Assembly (NCBI GenBank): GCA_009739215.1
Contig: VSJF01000003.1
Coordinates: forward strand, 310,001-374,000
DNA length: 64,000 bases
DNA from: Floccularia luteovirens
Lineage: Eukaryota > Basidiomycota > Agaricomycetes > Agaricales > Squamanitaceae
Reading direction: 5' to 3'
This document shows, piece after piece, positions 1-11,586 of this stretch. The first letter of the stretch is position 1. The number at the start of each line of letters is the position of its first letter. The notes under the pieces were generated by a model. That model saw only the letters and a program-made list of their open reading frames with translations, ran no database searches and was not told where the DNA came from. The position numbers and the translations under genes were made by a program.

Positions 1-265
1 TAAGTGTTCCATTATCTTTACTTACTACAGCCGATATTGCTTCATCGCCCGAATGCTCATACACGTCTACTATTGAATTGAGCTTAGGGTCATATTTGTG
101 AACAACGCGGTTTGACGCGACATAGAGGACTGTGTTATCAGAAGACCACGCGCTTGCGTTTGGAGTTTCGATGAGAGAGATACAAGAAGGAACTGAAGAA
201 GGAGCGCGCTTGAGTAGGGAATGGTCCAAAGTGGTTATAGCGTGCGGTGTTGTTATTGCTAGCAT
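1..265 (-). CDS. WD40-repeat protein, N-terminal part (runs off the window)
   Basis: The reverse strand is open from an ATG at 265 to the window edge. It encodes about 88 residues beginning MLAITTPHAITTLDH. Two stretches, ASAWSSDNTVLYVASNRVV followed by HKYDP, and later AISAVVSKDNGTL, have the spacing and residue pattern of the first blades of a WD40 propeller. No signal peptide or membrane segment is seen. It is transcribed away from the MFS gene, with about 670 bases between the two starts. The remainder lies outside the window, so the specific family cannot be named; NEDD1-like proteins are one possibility, not established. A GTAAGT inside the last codons could be a splice donor, but the continuing WD-like sequence favours reading through it. 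Confidence 0.6.
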   Translation of the reverse strand, partial: MLAITTPHAITTLDHSLLKRAPSSVPSCISLIETPNASAWSSDNTVLYVASNRVVHKYDPKLNSIVDVYEHSGDEAISAVVSKDNGTL

Positions 266-934
266 GATTTTAGAGAACAAACGATTTTCAACAAATTTCT
301 GTTTCGCGTCAACATGATGTCACGTGGTTGCTGTATCCACTCATCATCCCCGTTCAGAATCAGACCCTGACAGTGATAAAATACTGTATCACACAATCAA
401 GTGTCCAAATCAAGTCTTGCCGGCGGGTCCTGATAGAATTTTACCATCGGGAGAGTTTATATTTTTGTCTATTCTATTTTGCGAAAGAAATCATCCTTAT
501 GACCTTTTGCTTTCTCCGTGAGGTTGTCAATACTCCTCATCTTTAGTTAGCCTGATGCTACCTCAGGATAGTTTGGCACACATATACCCCTCAAGCGTCA
601 CTCCACCTCAATCACTGGCTGGTGGACAAAATGGATAGGCAGTTTCAGAGTCAAGTATATACTGGGCGGATCTCAACAGGTGAATGCAACCAGTTTTATT
701 TTACGGCTATTTATTTACAGATCTCGGAAAAATATTAACCCACCAGTTGCAAGCCTAACCAACCTCTTCACGCAATAATAATTAACCAAACTTGAAAAGG
801 ATTCCATTTTAATTAAAAAAATCCGATGCATTTATCTTAGCTCCATGTTATCTATCCATCCAGAACCATATATACATCTCATGTGTTCTTTGGCCTATTT
901 AAACGACTTTATGGATCTTAATCAAGTGCCATCC
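266..934. other. Divergent intergenic region between WD40 and MFS genes
   Basis: No convincing gene is present: the open frames here are short and do not resemble proteins. A TATA-like string (ATATATAC) lies near 869-876, about 60 bases before the chosen MFS start. The region presumably holds both promoters. Confidence 0.4.
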
Positions 935-2955
935 ATGTCGCTCAAATCACAATCGGTCGAACTTGCACTTGCAACAAAAATTAACAGCGATGGCAAAAAA
1001 TTATCTGCAGCGAGCCAACCTATTGTAGATGATGATGATTTTCCCGAAGGCGGCCTGCGAGGATGGATGACCGTGTTTGGAGTGTAAGATTGTGCTATCA
1101 TTTCACGAGTGGATCTTTCTGACATACGCTCTTTATCTTAGCTTCTTGATTCAATTTTGTGGATTCGGGTACTCAGCACTCTGAATCTAATGTTTTGTGT
1201 GTTGATTAACCGTTTGCGCTAGGTATACGACATCTTTCGGGGTTTATCAAGGCAATCATCTACTTCACTTGTAGCAAGTTTTTACCACTCTCTAATTCGT
1301 CTAGAGCAGATTTTTATACACGAATATTCATCACAAACCAAACCACCTCAACTATTTCGTAAGTATTCAACTCACAAAGATTCTTTTTCACTGATAGGTT
1401 AGCAAATGAAAAGTTGGATTGGTAGCGTCAATGCTTTTATCGTCACCTCCCTGGGAATCATATCCGGGAAACTGTTCGATCGGGGCTACTTGTAAGCTAC
1501 ATCTAACCATGAAAAATCAATAATCATCTAATCGCTGCCAACAGCCGATACTTGCTCTACGGAGGCTTTTTGTTATCGTCCTTCTCCATTTTCATGCTTT
1601 CACTATGCAAACCGGATAGCATCTATCAGGTACTTAGCTTAATCAAATTGTTGGTTTCGATCAGCGTCATTGATGTTTGTATCGCTGCCAATAGAATTTC
1701 CTTAGCCAAGGTGTAGGTTACGGGTTAGGTGCCGGCTTGTTATACGTACCCAGCATTGCTATAATAGCACATTACTTCAAGAGAAGGAGAGCCATGGCCA
1801 TGGCTATATCAACTACTGGTTCATCGCTTGGGGCCATTGTATTTCCGCTCATGTTGAATAACACAATCGATGGACCGCTGGGATTCGCAAATGCAACCCG
1901 TGCAAGTGCAGCGTTGGTATGTGGTGCACTCTTCATTGCATGTTTTCTGGTCCACCCAAGGCTTCCCCCTCCTACTGTTCCTCCTTCGTTCCATAAATCT
2001 TTCCGAGATTATTCTCGCGACCAGATAGCTCTGATTGCAACTGCAGCGTGAGCAGAATAATTCGATTCTTTATATGCTTTTACAAAGTTGGCTAATGCTC
2101 GAGCGTAGTATCGTGATGGCTACCATGGCGCTTTATTTTCCCATAGATTTCCTACAATTAGATACTATACAACACGGTTTAAGTCCAAATTTTGGTTTCT
2201 ATGCTGTAGGCTTTCTTGTCTAACGAAACTGATGTCCTTACTAAAGAGTTTTTCCATCAGCTTGTGATAATGAACTTTTCCAGCATGATTGGCCGAATTT
2301 TTCCTGCCTTAGTGGTTGGCTACATTGGCGTTGTCAATTTGGTCATAATCGCTACCGCAGGCTATTCTTTTGTGATACTTGGCATGGTTGGTCTCAAGAG
2401 TGTTACCAGTGTTGTACTCGTGGCAATATTTTACGGCTTTTTCTCAGGGTTATGTGGGTGTTTAACTATCACGGATTGGATGAACTCTGAATTCTGTGCA
2501 GTTAATAGCATTACGGGACCTTTCATAGCGGTTATCACAGATGATTTATCAGAACTGGGGTAAAATAGTATTCTAACTCTCTAAATTGTTTTTTGTTCAA
2601 TGACTTGATTTACAGGGCTCGCATGGGATTTATTTATGCACTCTGTGGTAGGCTTGCGGTATTTACTTGTTAATATTTTGAAAGCTCATACAGATATAGG
2701 GGTCAGTGCTTTGATAGGTCCACCAATCAGTGGAGCCCTGCTCTCACGAAATTACAGTTGGTGGAAACCTGCCGTGTTCAGTGGGGTAAGCTGAACTGTG
2801 TAATGGAAAAATTGCCACCTTACAAGATGACTTTACAGCTGTGTGGAATTATTGGTTTCGCTATACTTATTCCACTTGGGATCATGATTCGCAGAAAGGA
2901 GATGAGACAAGAAGATGAGATTACGAATACTTGTACAGATGATGCAAAAGCATAG
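935..2955 (+). CDS. MFS transporter, monocarboxylate-permease (MCT/SLC16-like) type
   Basis: About 13 exons can be joined: 935-1083, 1142-1168, 1223-1251, 1310-1358, 1414-1491, 1545-1629, 1695-2047, 2088-2205, 2261-2453, 2502-2559, 2616-2647, 2700-2785 and 2839-2955. The product has the hallmarks of fungal monocarboxylate permease-like MFS proteins: FPEGGLRGW before the first helix, FGVYQ after it, GYGLGAGLLYVPS and HYFKRRRAMAMAISTTGSSL in the middle, and GLSPNFGFYA and MIGRIFPALVVGY in the second half. It is an integral plasma-membrane protein of about 12 helices, probably moving a carboxylate or other small organic solute; the substrate cannot be read from sequence. The start at 935 (MSLKSQ) was chosen because the longer frame from 845 adds an uncharacteristic extension. 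The third intron appears to use a GC donor. The frame is intact, unlike its relative at 22.8-24.9 kb. Confidence 0.85.
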
Positions 2956-3231
2956 AGTTCGTTGTATGTACGCGTAGATCGCTTGTGGATAATATTGAGC
3001 CATGGATTGTCGCCCGTATCACAAGACGTGCCCTGACACATCACTTGTAAAGAGAAATGACAAATGATGGCTGTGTATACAGTTGATGTCATGGAATTGT
3101 TTCTCATGAATCAAACCCTTTCTTTGCCTCCGTTCTGACTTTCCTCTCTCCTCTCTCTTTTCTCTAGTCTTTCTGCTCTTCGTTCATCATCTCCTCACTA
3201 CTTCGACTAACTCAAATTTCGTTACTAACCA

Positions 3232-6008
3232 ATGGACGCCACTGCAGTCATTGCAGACGTCGTACCACCGCCTCAGCCTCATGCATTCTCCACTTTCAAT
3301 ATTTCTCTTAATCTCACCTCGTTTCTAGCTTCCCTTCCTGCAAGGTTTCTTGCTCGAATTCGTAGAGGCGCTGTAGCTGCTGATCTGCCAACTGTAACTG
3401 CAACGATATCTCAATTCGTTAGAGACGATAGCTGGACCCTAGGCACTCCAATTGAGGCACACGATATCACTTCTGAGGTTTCGAATATGAGAAATGCAGC
3501 TAGCAATATGGATCCTATGCTGATCAACGGGCACAATGCACCTGGTAACCTGTCATTCTTCACATCAATGTATATGCTTGGCCTGTGCATCATGGTGCGT
3601 TATTGTCTAATTTCAGGGTGACAACTAGGGGTATTGACGGCATTACCGAAAGGCAATTGTTTTGCACCGAATGCAAAATATCATAATTCCCTCCCGTGTT
3701 ACCCCCCAACGTCCTACACGGCGTGCAGGACAATCAAGGGACTTCCTTAACATTTCACGCCATTTTCATTCGATATACACCGCCTTTCTCCCCTTGGATC
3801 TATCACAAACGACAACTCGCCTTGCAATTCACCTCCCTACCCTTTACTTTTCTTCAAAAATGCTAGTCCTTTGGACTTTGCTTGTACTTCAGACTTCTAA
3901 TTGCTTCCCTACCGCATTTGTTAAGCAACACGGCTTGACCTGGTTGGAGAAATTGGCCAATTGGAGTCAACAGCAGGAAATGACTGATATATGCTGGTCT
4001 ACTTTCTGTGCTATATGCGCGACATTCTGTGTGGAAGCATTTGTGAAGGCGTTGGACGGGATTGGGAGTGGATTTCCGTTGGGTGGTAATATGAATCCGA
4101 GCACTTCGCCATTTATTCTTGTACGTTTTCTGGCTATTTTTGTGTTGAAGCTCGCTTATCGGCTAACGTTGCAGGTCGGCTATGCATTTTTTTTGCACGC
4201 ATACTCATCACCTTCCAACCATACTGACAGCCCTGTAGGCCTTCCGTCACGTCCTGACAAACACATTGTTATCACTATTGCTATTCCACTTCTTCAGGTA
4301 TGCTGTATATATTCTATCCAAACCATTGCACGTATTAACTGTTTTTTCAGTTGACTATATTCCATTATCTCTCTGTATCTAAGCGACTCTCCACCCATCG
4401 TCTCATTCCAACTGCACTTTCATCACTCCTTTCTTTGATTCACTTCCACTCCACTTTTTATTCGTATCTCGCATCTTCTACATCTTCTACATTCCTACCT
4501 TTCCCCCCGACTAAGGCGTCGCAAACCCAAAATGAGACACTTGCAACAAAACGTCCTGCCCCGCTCATCATGTTTCCTTTCCCGAATTACATCCCTAATA
4601 TGTTTGAGACGATGCTAATCCTCAGCATTCTATTAACAATTACACTAAACGTGATCGTACAACTCCTCGTTCGGGGACGTGTGGAACGTTTATTTATTGG
4701 TCTTGGAGTCACTCCTGGCACTAGCAATTCTGATGAAGATGTATTGAACAATAACAACAATGATAGAAACCATACTTCGGGTATGCGGATCCCATTTGAT
4801 GAAGATTTTGGCGTGCTTCTCTTGCGAATGGGTTCTGCAAGTTTCGAGGCGACAGGTCTGCGAGGATGGGCCAATGAGGTCGCCCCCGTTCCGGCACCTG
4901 GACGACGTCGTAAACCTATTTCGTCGTTAAAATCCTCAAAGGGTAACCAGAAACAATACGGTATCGTCCGGGTTGGACGTGCTAGTGTTGGCAACGTTAT
5001 ACATCATGGTCGGCGCAAAGGGTTACGAAACGAAGTGCGGCGAGTTGATCTTGGTGTAAGCCAGGGTGATACAAGTCTTGGGTGGAGGCATAGCGCATGG
5101 AGTCAGGAATTGTGGCGATACTTGTGCACGCTATGGGGCGTTATCAAAGGAAGTTGTGTGCTTCTGTGGGGTGTGTTGCGAGGTAAGAAAAAATTCTACA
5201 GGGGTGTTGGTGTGAATGCAGGTTTGAACGCGAGCGATACCGACGGATTCGCAGATATGGATATGGATAATGAAGCAAGACAAGAGAGTGAGGTGCCTGA
5301 GGATAGAGATGAGCGCCTTTATTCGCGCTTTTTGAGAGGAGATAATATTTCCGACGATGAGGGTGACGATGATGAATTTGATGGGGAAGGGTTGGATGAA
5401 GTTAATAGAGATAACGACTCCGAAGAGGATCTTGAAGACGATGTAGGGGATGACGAGAGCAGTAATGAAGCAACGACCCTTATACGCGACCTTGTCAGGA
5501 ATGGCGAGGAAGGAACGTGGGCACATTTCTTGCTCGGATCTACGTCAAATTCCAAGAGACGAGAGAGTGGACCGTTGACTCGGAGACGATGGGGCGCTAT
5601 GTTGCAACGACCCGATTCCGACGAGTTGGACAACCCTAACATAGCCTTTCAGAGTAACGGGGTTCTCGAGGATGACAGCGCATCAGAGCCTGGAAAGGCT
5701 ACTCATGCCCTGTGTGTAGTTTGTATCAGTGAAACCAGGGATGTTATTTGTTGGCCATGTCGGTGTGTACCTTTTTTTACTTTTCTCAATTATCATATTC
5801 TGAATAATTATTCTCAGGTGTTTAGCTATGTGCGACAACTGTAGAGAGGTACTTTCCTCGAAAAGTCCTCCTACGAAGCATAGATGTCCTTGTTGTCGAC
5901 AAATGTACGTTGAACAAACTTTTACTTTGTTATGGTAACTGACATTTTATTAACTTGTTGTCCCGCATTTGCAGTGTTGAAGGGTACTCCAAGATATACA
6001 TCCCATAG
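3232..6008 (+). CDS. Multi-pass membrane RING protein, Asi1/Asi3-like putative E3 ubiquitin ligase
   Basis: Six exons join: 3232-3594, 3653-4120, 4175-4297, 4351-5762, 5818-5904 and 5975-6008. The N-terminal half carries several hydrophobic segments (around FFTSMYMLGLCIM, FSSKMLVLWTLLVL and IVITIAIPLL), and a further helix lies near MFETMLILSILLTI. A long loop follows with basic and then strongly acidic (Asp/Glu) stretches encoded at about 5340-5470. The C-terminus is a RING: CVVCISETRDVICWPCRC, then CDNC, then HRCPCCRQ, ending GYSKIYIP. That order, with the WPC-C-CDNC signature and the GYSKIYIP tail, matches the RING of yeast Asi1/Asi3, inner-nuclear-membrane ligases in protein quality control. 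By inference it ubiquitinates membrane proteins from the ER or nuclear envelope. The RING is split by two introns, both consistent with the conserved sequence. Assignment to the Asi family rests on the RING and topology only. Confidence 0.75.
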
Positions 6009-8442
6009 ATTACCTGGGCCTTCGTTCACATTCTCTGTTTACATATAATGTACGTACAGTATGTAACACTTTCATACAAGTGCTAGCATTTTTGTTGTTG
6101 TACATTTATTTCATGTGAGAATATATATTTATTCAATCATTTGCGGTTAAGACAGGTTTAAGCGCCTAGTACTTAGTGAGTATAGCGCTGGGACCACCAG
6201 ACAAGTTATACATCGATCGCATCAGTAATTAAACCTATACTGTGTTTCCGTAAGATTTCGAAGAGAAGAAAGTACTTCTGACCTTCTCTTTTTCATGAAA
6301 TTTCGAAATTTCGAAAGGTGTCGGTCCGAATGTGTTGCGTTATTCGAGTTCTGGAAGAGCAAACATCCATGCATGCACCGTATGCCGGCATCGAAGCCTC
6401 AAGGCCTTATGAGCGATATCCATAACCCATAATTTACAGCATCTCTGTCACCACTGATTCGATTTAATTTTCACCTTACTTTCACATGTTCCATGGTTAT
6501 TAACCGGAACATAAAACTCAGCTGCTGGGATATGCCTAAGCGCCTCGCGTTATAACTAGTGAATTAGTCTCTATATATCACTGCAATACCGCGACCGTGC
6601 TAAACCATTACTGGCAATTTCCAACTTACTTCACCTCACAATGATTTATCGATATCTCCCAACCTCGAGGGTCTTAGGTCACACTGTTTCTCAGGGATGA
6701 TGTCTCTCCGGATGTCTATTTTTTTCAATTGAGTAGGGCGCAAGGTCTGTGTATATTTTGATTTATGATCTGGCTTATTTAATGACGTCTCCCGCAAGGC
6801 GATTTGTGGACATGAGGTTATCAAAAAAAAACAAGTCATTTATAGTTCGTTCGATCCCCTCGTACCCATGTGTGCCCTGTACGCCCGTACGCACATGTAT
6901 ATATATCTCTGTATTACTTATCACGACATTGGGGGGTCAATTTAATAACGTTCGAAGTTGTTATAGATGGTGCGTTACATACCACATTTATTTACAATCG
7001 CGGATGAATGGTTTTCATAATTGGTATTACTGCACGGAACCTGTATTTTCAGCCAATCCAAATGGACGTATTAGCGATTTTCTAGGATGTGAATATGGAC
7101 TGTCATTGTGACAAGAGCCATTGGGAAGCATTTGGAAAAAAAAAGTATGTATCTAATATAATTCCTTATATACAATTGTACGTACTTATAGGACTGTATA
7201 GCAAAAATGCGCGCACTGGTAAGCAACGGCGTAGATGCCCCGAAACTCAGGGTGTAGGGTGCGATTTATCATCTATCGCCTTCATTTATATGCATGCATA
7301 CACCGCGCGACTGTACACGCACCCAATCACCCTACGCACAGTTCACAACCTAGACCGTAAGGGTCCTCGGCCAAAACCAACTCCCGTTCCAACGTCTCCG
7401 CGGGTGTGCATGAATATCTGTGAACATGGAACTTTTTTTTTACAAGTATAATTCAAATTTATCACATTTCCACCCCTTACCCTTCCTTCCATGATTTTAC
7501 TGGTATAATTGGACGAATGGAACAACTAAGATTCTTGTAAAAAAAGACAAGAGGCGCATGTAAGAAGGTTTTATCCTGTCCAAAATTCTCCTGCCACTGG
7601 CAGCACAGCATGGAAAATGAATCAGAAATCAGAAATCAATATGAAAAATGTACATGTCCATGTCCATGTCCATATTTTCAACTAAACCCCTGGGGCCTGG
7701 CAGGCAGAACTCTGCACAGAGATGGTAACTCTCTGTTCTTTTGTTTGGAAGTTAGAAGACACTCCATGGAGGCTGTTTACCAACTGCCACTTGCCGGGTC
7801 AATCGGTATTTGATGATTTCAATTTTGGCAGATCTCACGGCCTTTTTTTTGGATCCCATCATTCAATCGACTGCTATTTATAAAACAGCACCATCTAGAC
7901 AAGGTCTTTTCTGTATTTGGGTGCTGCCGAACAAATTCACCATTCGGGTCCTCTTTTGTAAAAAAGCGGACAGTGACTCCGTTTGCAAGTTTACGTGAGT
8001 ATATAAGTGTACCACATTGTTTCTTGTTCTCATGTTTCCGAGAAATGGCGACATAATTTAGTTAACATCTGACATGGACAGATAATTCACTGGGCGCGAG
8101 AAAATAAAAGATAATGAACGTTTGAACTTGGAATGATCATGCGCTCTCACAGGGATGTGTGCCTCCAGGCACTTAGACGCCTTGTGAAATCGTGATGGCG
8201 AAGCGCCATAAAGATCGGATGTCATTGTGTTCGGAGAATTAGGGTGCTAGTAGGAGCCAATGCGGTCCGCAAAAGGACCCTGTGCCTAAAGAATCCCAAG
8301 TAACAAAGTTCTATATTCCAATTAAGTTAGCTTAATATGATGTTTACTAGAGATATATACAAAAATAGTCCGATAAGCATCGAAGAGCGGCGTAACATTA
8401 TTCCAAATCCAACAAATCCTGTAGATAATAAGAAATTTTTTA
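6009..8442. other. Gene-poor interval
   Basis: About 2.4 kb between two gene 3' ends. The open frames on both strands are short, overlapping and without recognisable motifs or linkable exons. No tRNA-like cloverleaf was noticed. It contains a small hexamer repeat near 7655 and A-rich runs. Confidence 0.5.
7655..7672. repeat. Short tandem hexamer, TGTCCA x3
   Basis: Three perfect direct copies of TGTCCA in the gene-poor interval. It is a simple microsatellite with no evident function. Confidence 0.8.
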
Positions 8443-10588
8443 TCAACAATGGGTCCACATCTTGACATAGTCACTATTCCGGAATCAATTAGGACTAAAG
8501 GTAGAATCCGGAAAAGTAATGTGACGTACACGACCAGTCCCCTGTCTTCAACGTTTGAAGGCCACGTAGGGTACCATTGGTTCTGCGCAAGGGCAAAATC
8601 ACGCATCGGGTCTGTTGGATGCGTGCGTGAGCAAATGTGTCCATCAGCTGAGATAGAACGGAAACCAACTCGCTGATCTGTCCAACCAGGGTTTGTCACC
8701 CTGAACTTCTGGGAACCATCCATTCGTAGAACCTACAGCCACATTGAGAATGAGATAGAAGTCTGGGCAGATGTCAGCTTATAGAAATTATTGGTTGAAG
8801 GATTAATACGAACTTTGGTCAAATGGTGTGGCGTTTGTGCCGTTAATCCATGGGTTTGGGAGAGCGACAATACCACCATCTTTGGATATTATTTCGGGGA
8901 AATCGCCACGTTTGAAGAAGGGAACGTTGAAGCGCAAGTCAAGGAGGGTGTGAAGACGTGTGTCGACATATATCCGCCTATTCCATAATTCAAAGAATGA
9001 AGACTGTACGACACAAATCTTTACTCACAAGAAAGTTTCAGTCCACTCAAGAACATATGTGTGGAAGCCTGCCCCAAAAGATGTTCTTTTTTCAGTCCAC
9101 CAACTGTATGTCTTGGATACAGCATTAAGTTCGGGTGTCGGACCCCAATTAAGTGAGCCCTGAACATAATTAGAACCACTTGTTGTAGAGATAAGGAAAT
9201 CAACGGATGAATCAAAACAGCAAGTCATATATATCACATACCGGTTGGTATATTTAATGCCATTGCCTCTTGATTCAACAATATCGATTTCACCTAAGAA
9301 AAGGGGTTAAATCAATAGTTAACCAAAGAAGATTGGGGAAACAGACCACTAAGCGGCCAGGGTCCGTAGACATTTTCTGTTGGAAGCATCCACATAGCAG
9401 GCCACAGCTATTGATGACATTAGTAAGGAATGGTAAGTTAATAACATCCTCGGAATATCTCACCCAGTCCCTATAGTGAAACATCATACGCTCAAAATTA
9501 GTCTTCACAGAACAAATGAGGGTGATGATGCATACCCATTCGGCATTTTCGCTCTTATCTCCACCCTTCCGAACTTGATATTTGCGCTGTTTCTGGTTGT
9601 CAAACGCGCGCTCTGCACTGGATTGATTATTGATCCCGTCGTAATATTGCTGACAGCACTACATGCACGCGCATATCCAGCAGAGTCAAAAACGCGCTGG
9701 CCATTAGACATGATGAACCCATTGTCTGGGTGGGTGATATTGAAAGTACAGCCAATGATGTTGTAAACAGTTCCATCAAATATAGCGGCTTCGCCGAGGT
9801 TGTCCGAAGTGAGAGTTGGAACGATATAGAGCATACCATCTTTGATGAAAGAGTTATTTCTTGAGGCTGTTGCCATTTCGAATTCACCATTTCTATGCAA
9901 CCAGTGAGAGTGTAGAATTTAGTTGTAAAAATCCCACATACCCAAATCCATCCATGTTAACTTCCCTAAAGAAACTTCCCCCTTCGCCAAACACGCTGTC
10001 TTCCGTGCCGTCAAAGTTCTCGTCCAAAACAAGGCACATAGGATGCTTATCCAGTCGAACATGTTTAACTGCAAAATATGACTGCACTGCACCCCCAGCA
10101 AGACCGAATAATATGCACGCATATACAAGAAGGTATGCAAATCTTGCGCGAGGGTTCGGTTTATCATTCCAAGGTTTAGGGGCAGGATTATCATTACTTA
10201 TCATATGAGAGCGCATGCGGGGTGCTTTGGATTTCAAAACGGAGGAAGAAGGAGGGATCCCCGGGAAGCGGATGGCACTGGAGCGCACCGAGATAGACGA
10301 ATTGGTTGATCTCGGCGAATTCAAAATTGACTGGAGGTGCTGTGGCGGAATTATGGGGACAGGTTCTGTAGCATTGCGTGCCAATGTATTGATGTCAAAC
10401 GAGACGCGTGACGGGGCACGGCTGGAAATGGGGGATGCAAAAGGGTCAGCGTTGTTGCTACTGCTTGTGGACACGGTGGTCGAACGAGTTTCTGGAGCAG
10501 GCATGCTTGTGGGGGGGTTGGAATCTTTGGTGTCAGACATGACGGACTGAGGACTTGGATCCGCAGATTCTGGATTTGCCTTGGCCAT
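8443..10588 (-). CDS. KRE6: KRE6/SKN1-family GH16 protein for beta-1,6-glucan synthesis
   Basis: Ten exons on the reverse strand: 10588-9942, 9892-9536, 9470-9464, 9407-9347, 9293-9242, 9178-9029, 8977-8814, 8762-8670, 8611-8530 and 8473-8443. The third is a 7-base micro-exon. The Ser/Pro-rich cytosolic N-terminus (about 150 residues) is followed by a single membrane segment (FAYLLVYACILFGLAGGA), giving a type II protein whose catalytic domain faces the secretory lumen. The GH16-like domain shows FGRVEIRAKMP, LWPAMWMLP, the catalytic-type GEIDIVESRGNG, SNYVQGSLNWGP, RLHTLLDLRFNVPFFKRGDF and a final DYVKMW. These are diagnostic for the SKN1/KRE6 family, required for cell-wall beta-1,6-glucan. 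The frame is clean throughout. It is divergent from the GT2 gene across a 1-kb spacer. Confidence 0.92.
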
Positions 10589-11586
10589 GGTTTATAAGAT
10601 GAGTTCCTAGGAAAAGAGGGCGGGAAGACGTATGTCAACCCTGGACATGTACTTGTCAGGTATATGCGCTTGATTCCGGGTAGATGTTGAGGGTTGCCTT
10701 GAGTTTTAAGTTGGACGTGGATTGGAATAGCAACTCGCCGGGTGTGACAAGAACAGATGGTATTTTGATGACAGTCGGTGGGAGACCACAGCTAGCATGT
10801 AACAACTTCAACGTGTGTGGACCCTCTATACTTTTAGCATAAACTTAGGTAACGACCTGCTTCTTTCGGCCTCGGAGGGGTATAATGGGGAGGAGAAGTG
10901 AATTCATTACGCGGCGAGAGGCTCAGATATCGGCTTCTGCGGAACCATCTGGGACCTAGCCATACGGATGGAAACAAGGGCATCAGAAAAATGTAAAGAA
11001 TAGCACAGATTTGACGGGTCGACAATTAGATGATGATTGCCATAATGTTTCCAGTGTTGGGGGAGTGAACGGCTCGTTTCACGTGTTAGCTGATAGAGTG
11101 ATAAATCATCTCCTGATAGAAGTGCTGTTTAGAGTCGGATGCAAAAAAAATAGAATTACCCAAGCATCCAGCACAACGGACCGTGTCGTGTGGTTCTAGA
11201 TACATGTACCGACTGGTACTGAGGCCGTGATGGGTACGTCCATTGAGGCTGTCAACGAGGCAGGTGAGATATGATGTGACTGACGTGCAAAGGGTAGACG
11301 CATTTGGACGTGAGATTGGACGTAACGCGCTTAGTGACTGATGCTCATCGACATGTGTGACAGCTACGATCTGTTCATCCTTCGTGAAGTCTCTGTCCGG
11401 AAGGTGGTCGACCTTGATACAGATGCCATGGGAAGAAGCATGTATAAAGCTCTTGTTCCCCGGCCCCTTTTGTCTCCGTTCCTGCTCATCCACCGCCGTC
11501 GCTTTATACAACTACCTCTTCCCCTAATAGTTTCTGCCAGCCGGTCAATTCAAGCTGTGTAGTTCCCCTTACATTCAGACGCGCAG
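10589..11586. promoter_or_regulatory. Shared upstream region of KRE6/SKN1 and GT2 genes
   Basis: A 1-kb spacer between two divergent starts, with no credible gene inside. A TATA-like TATAAA lies at 11443-11448, about 140 bases before the GT2 start and followed by pyrimidine-rich sequence. That is the only promoter element I can point to. Confidence 0.4.

Noticed and set aside
6636..7525. Overlapping open frames of 60-120 codons on both strands
   Set aside because: No motif, no plausible splice joins, overlapping on opposite strands in AT-rich sequence; typical of chance.
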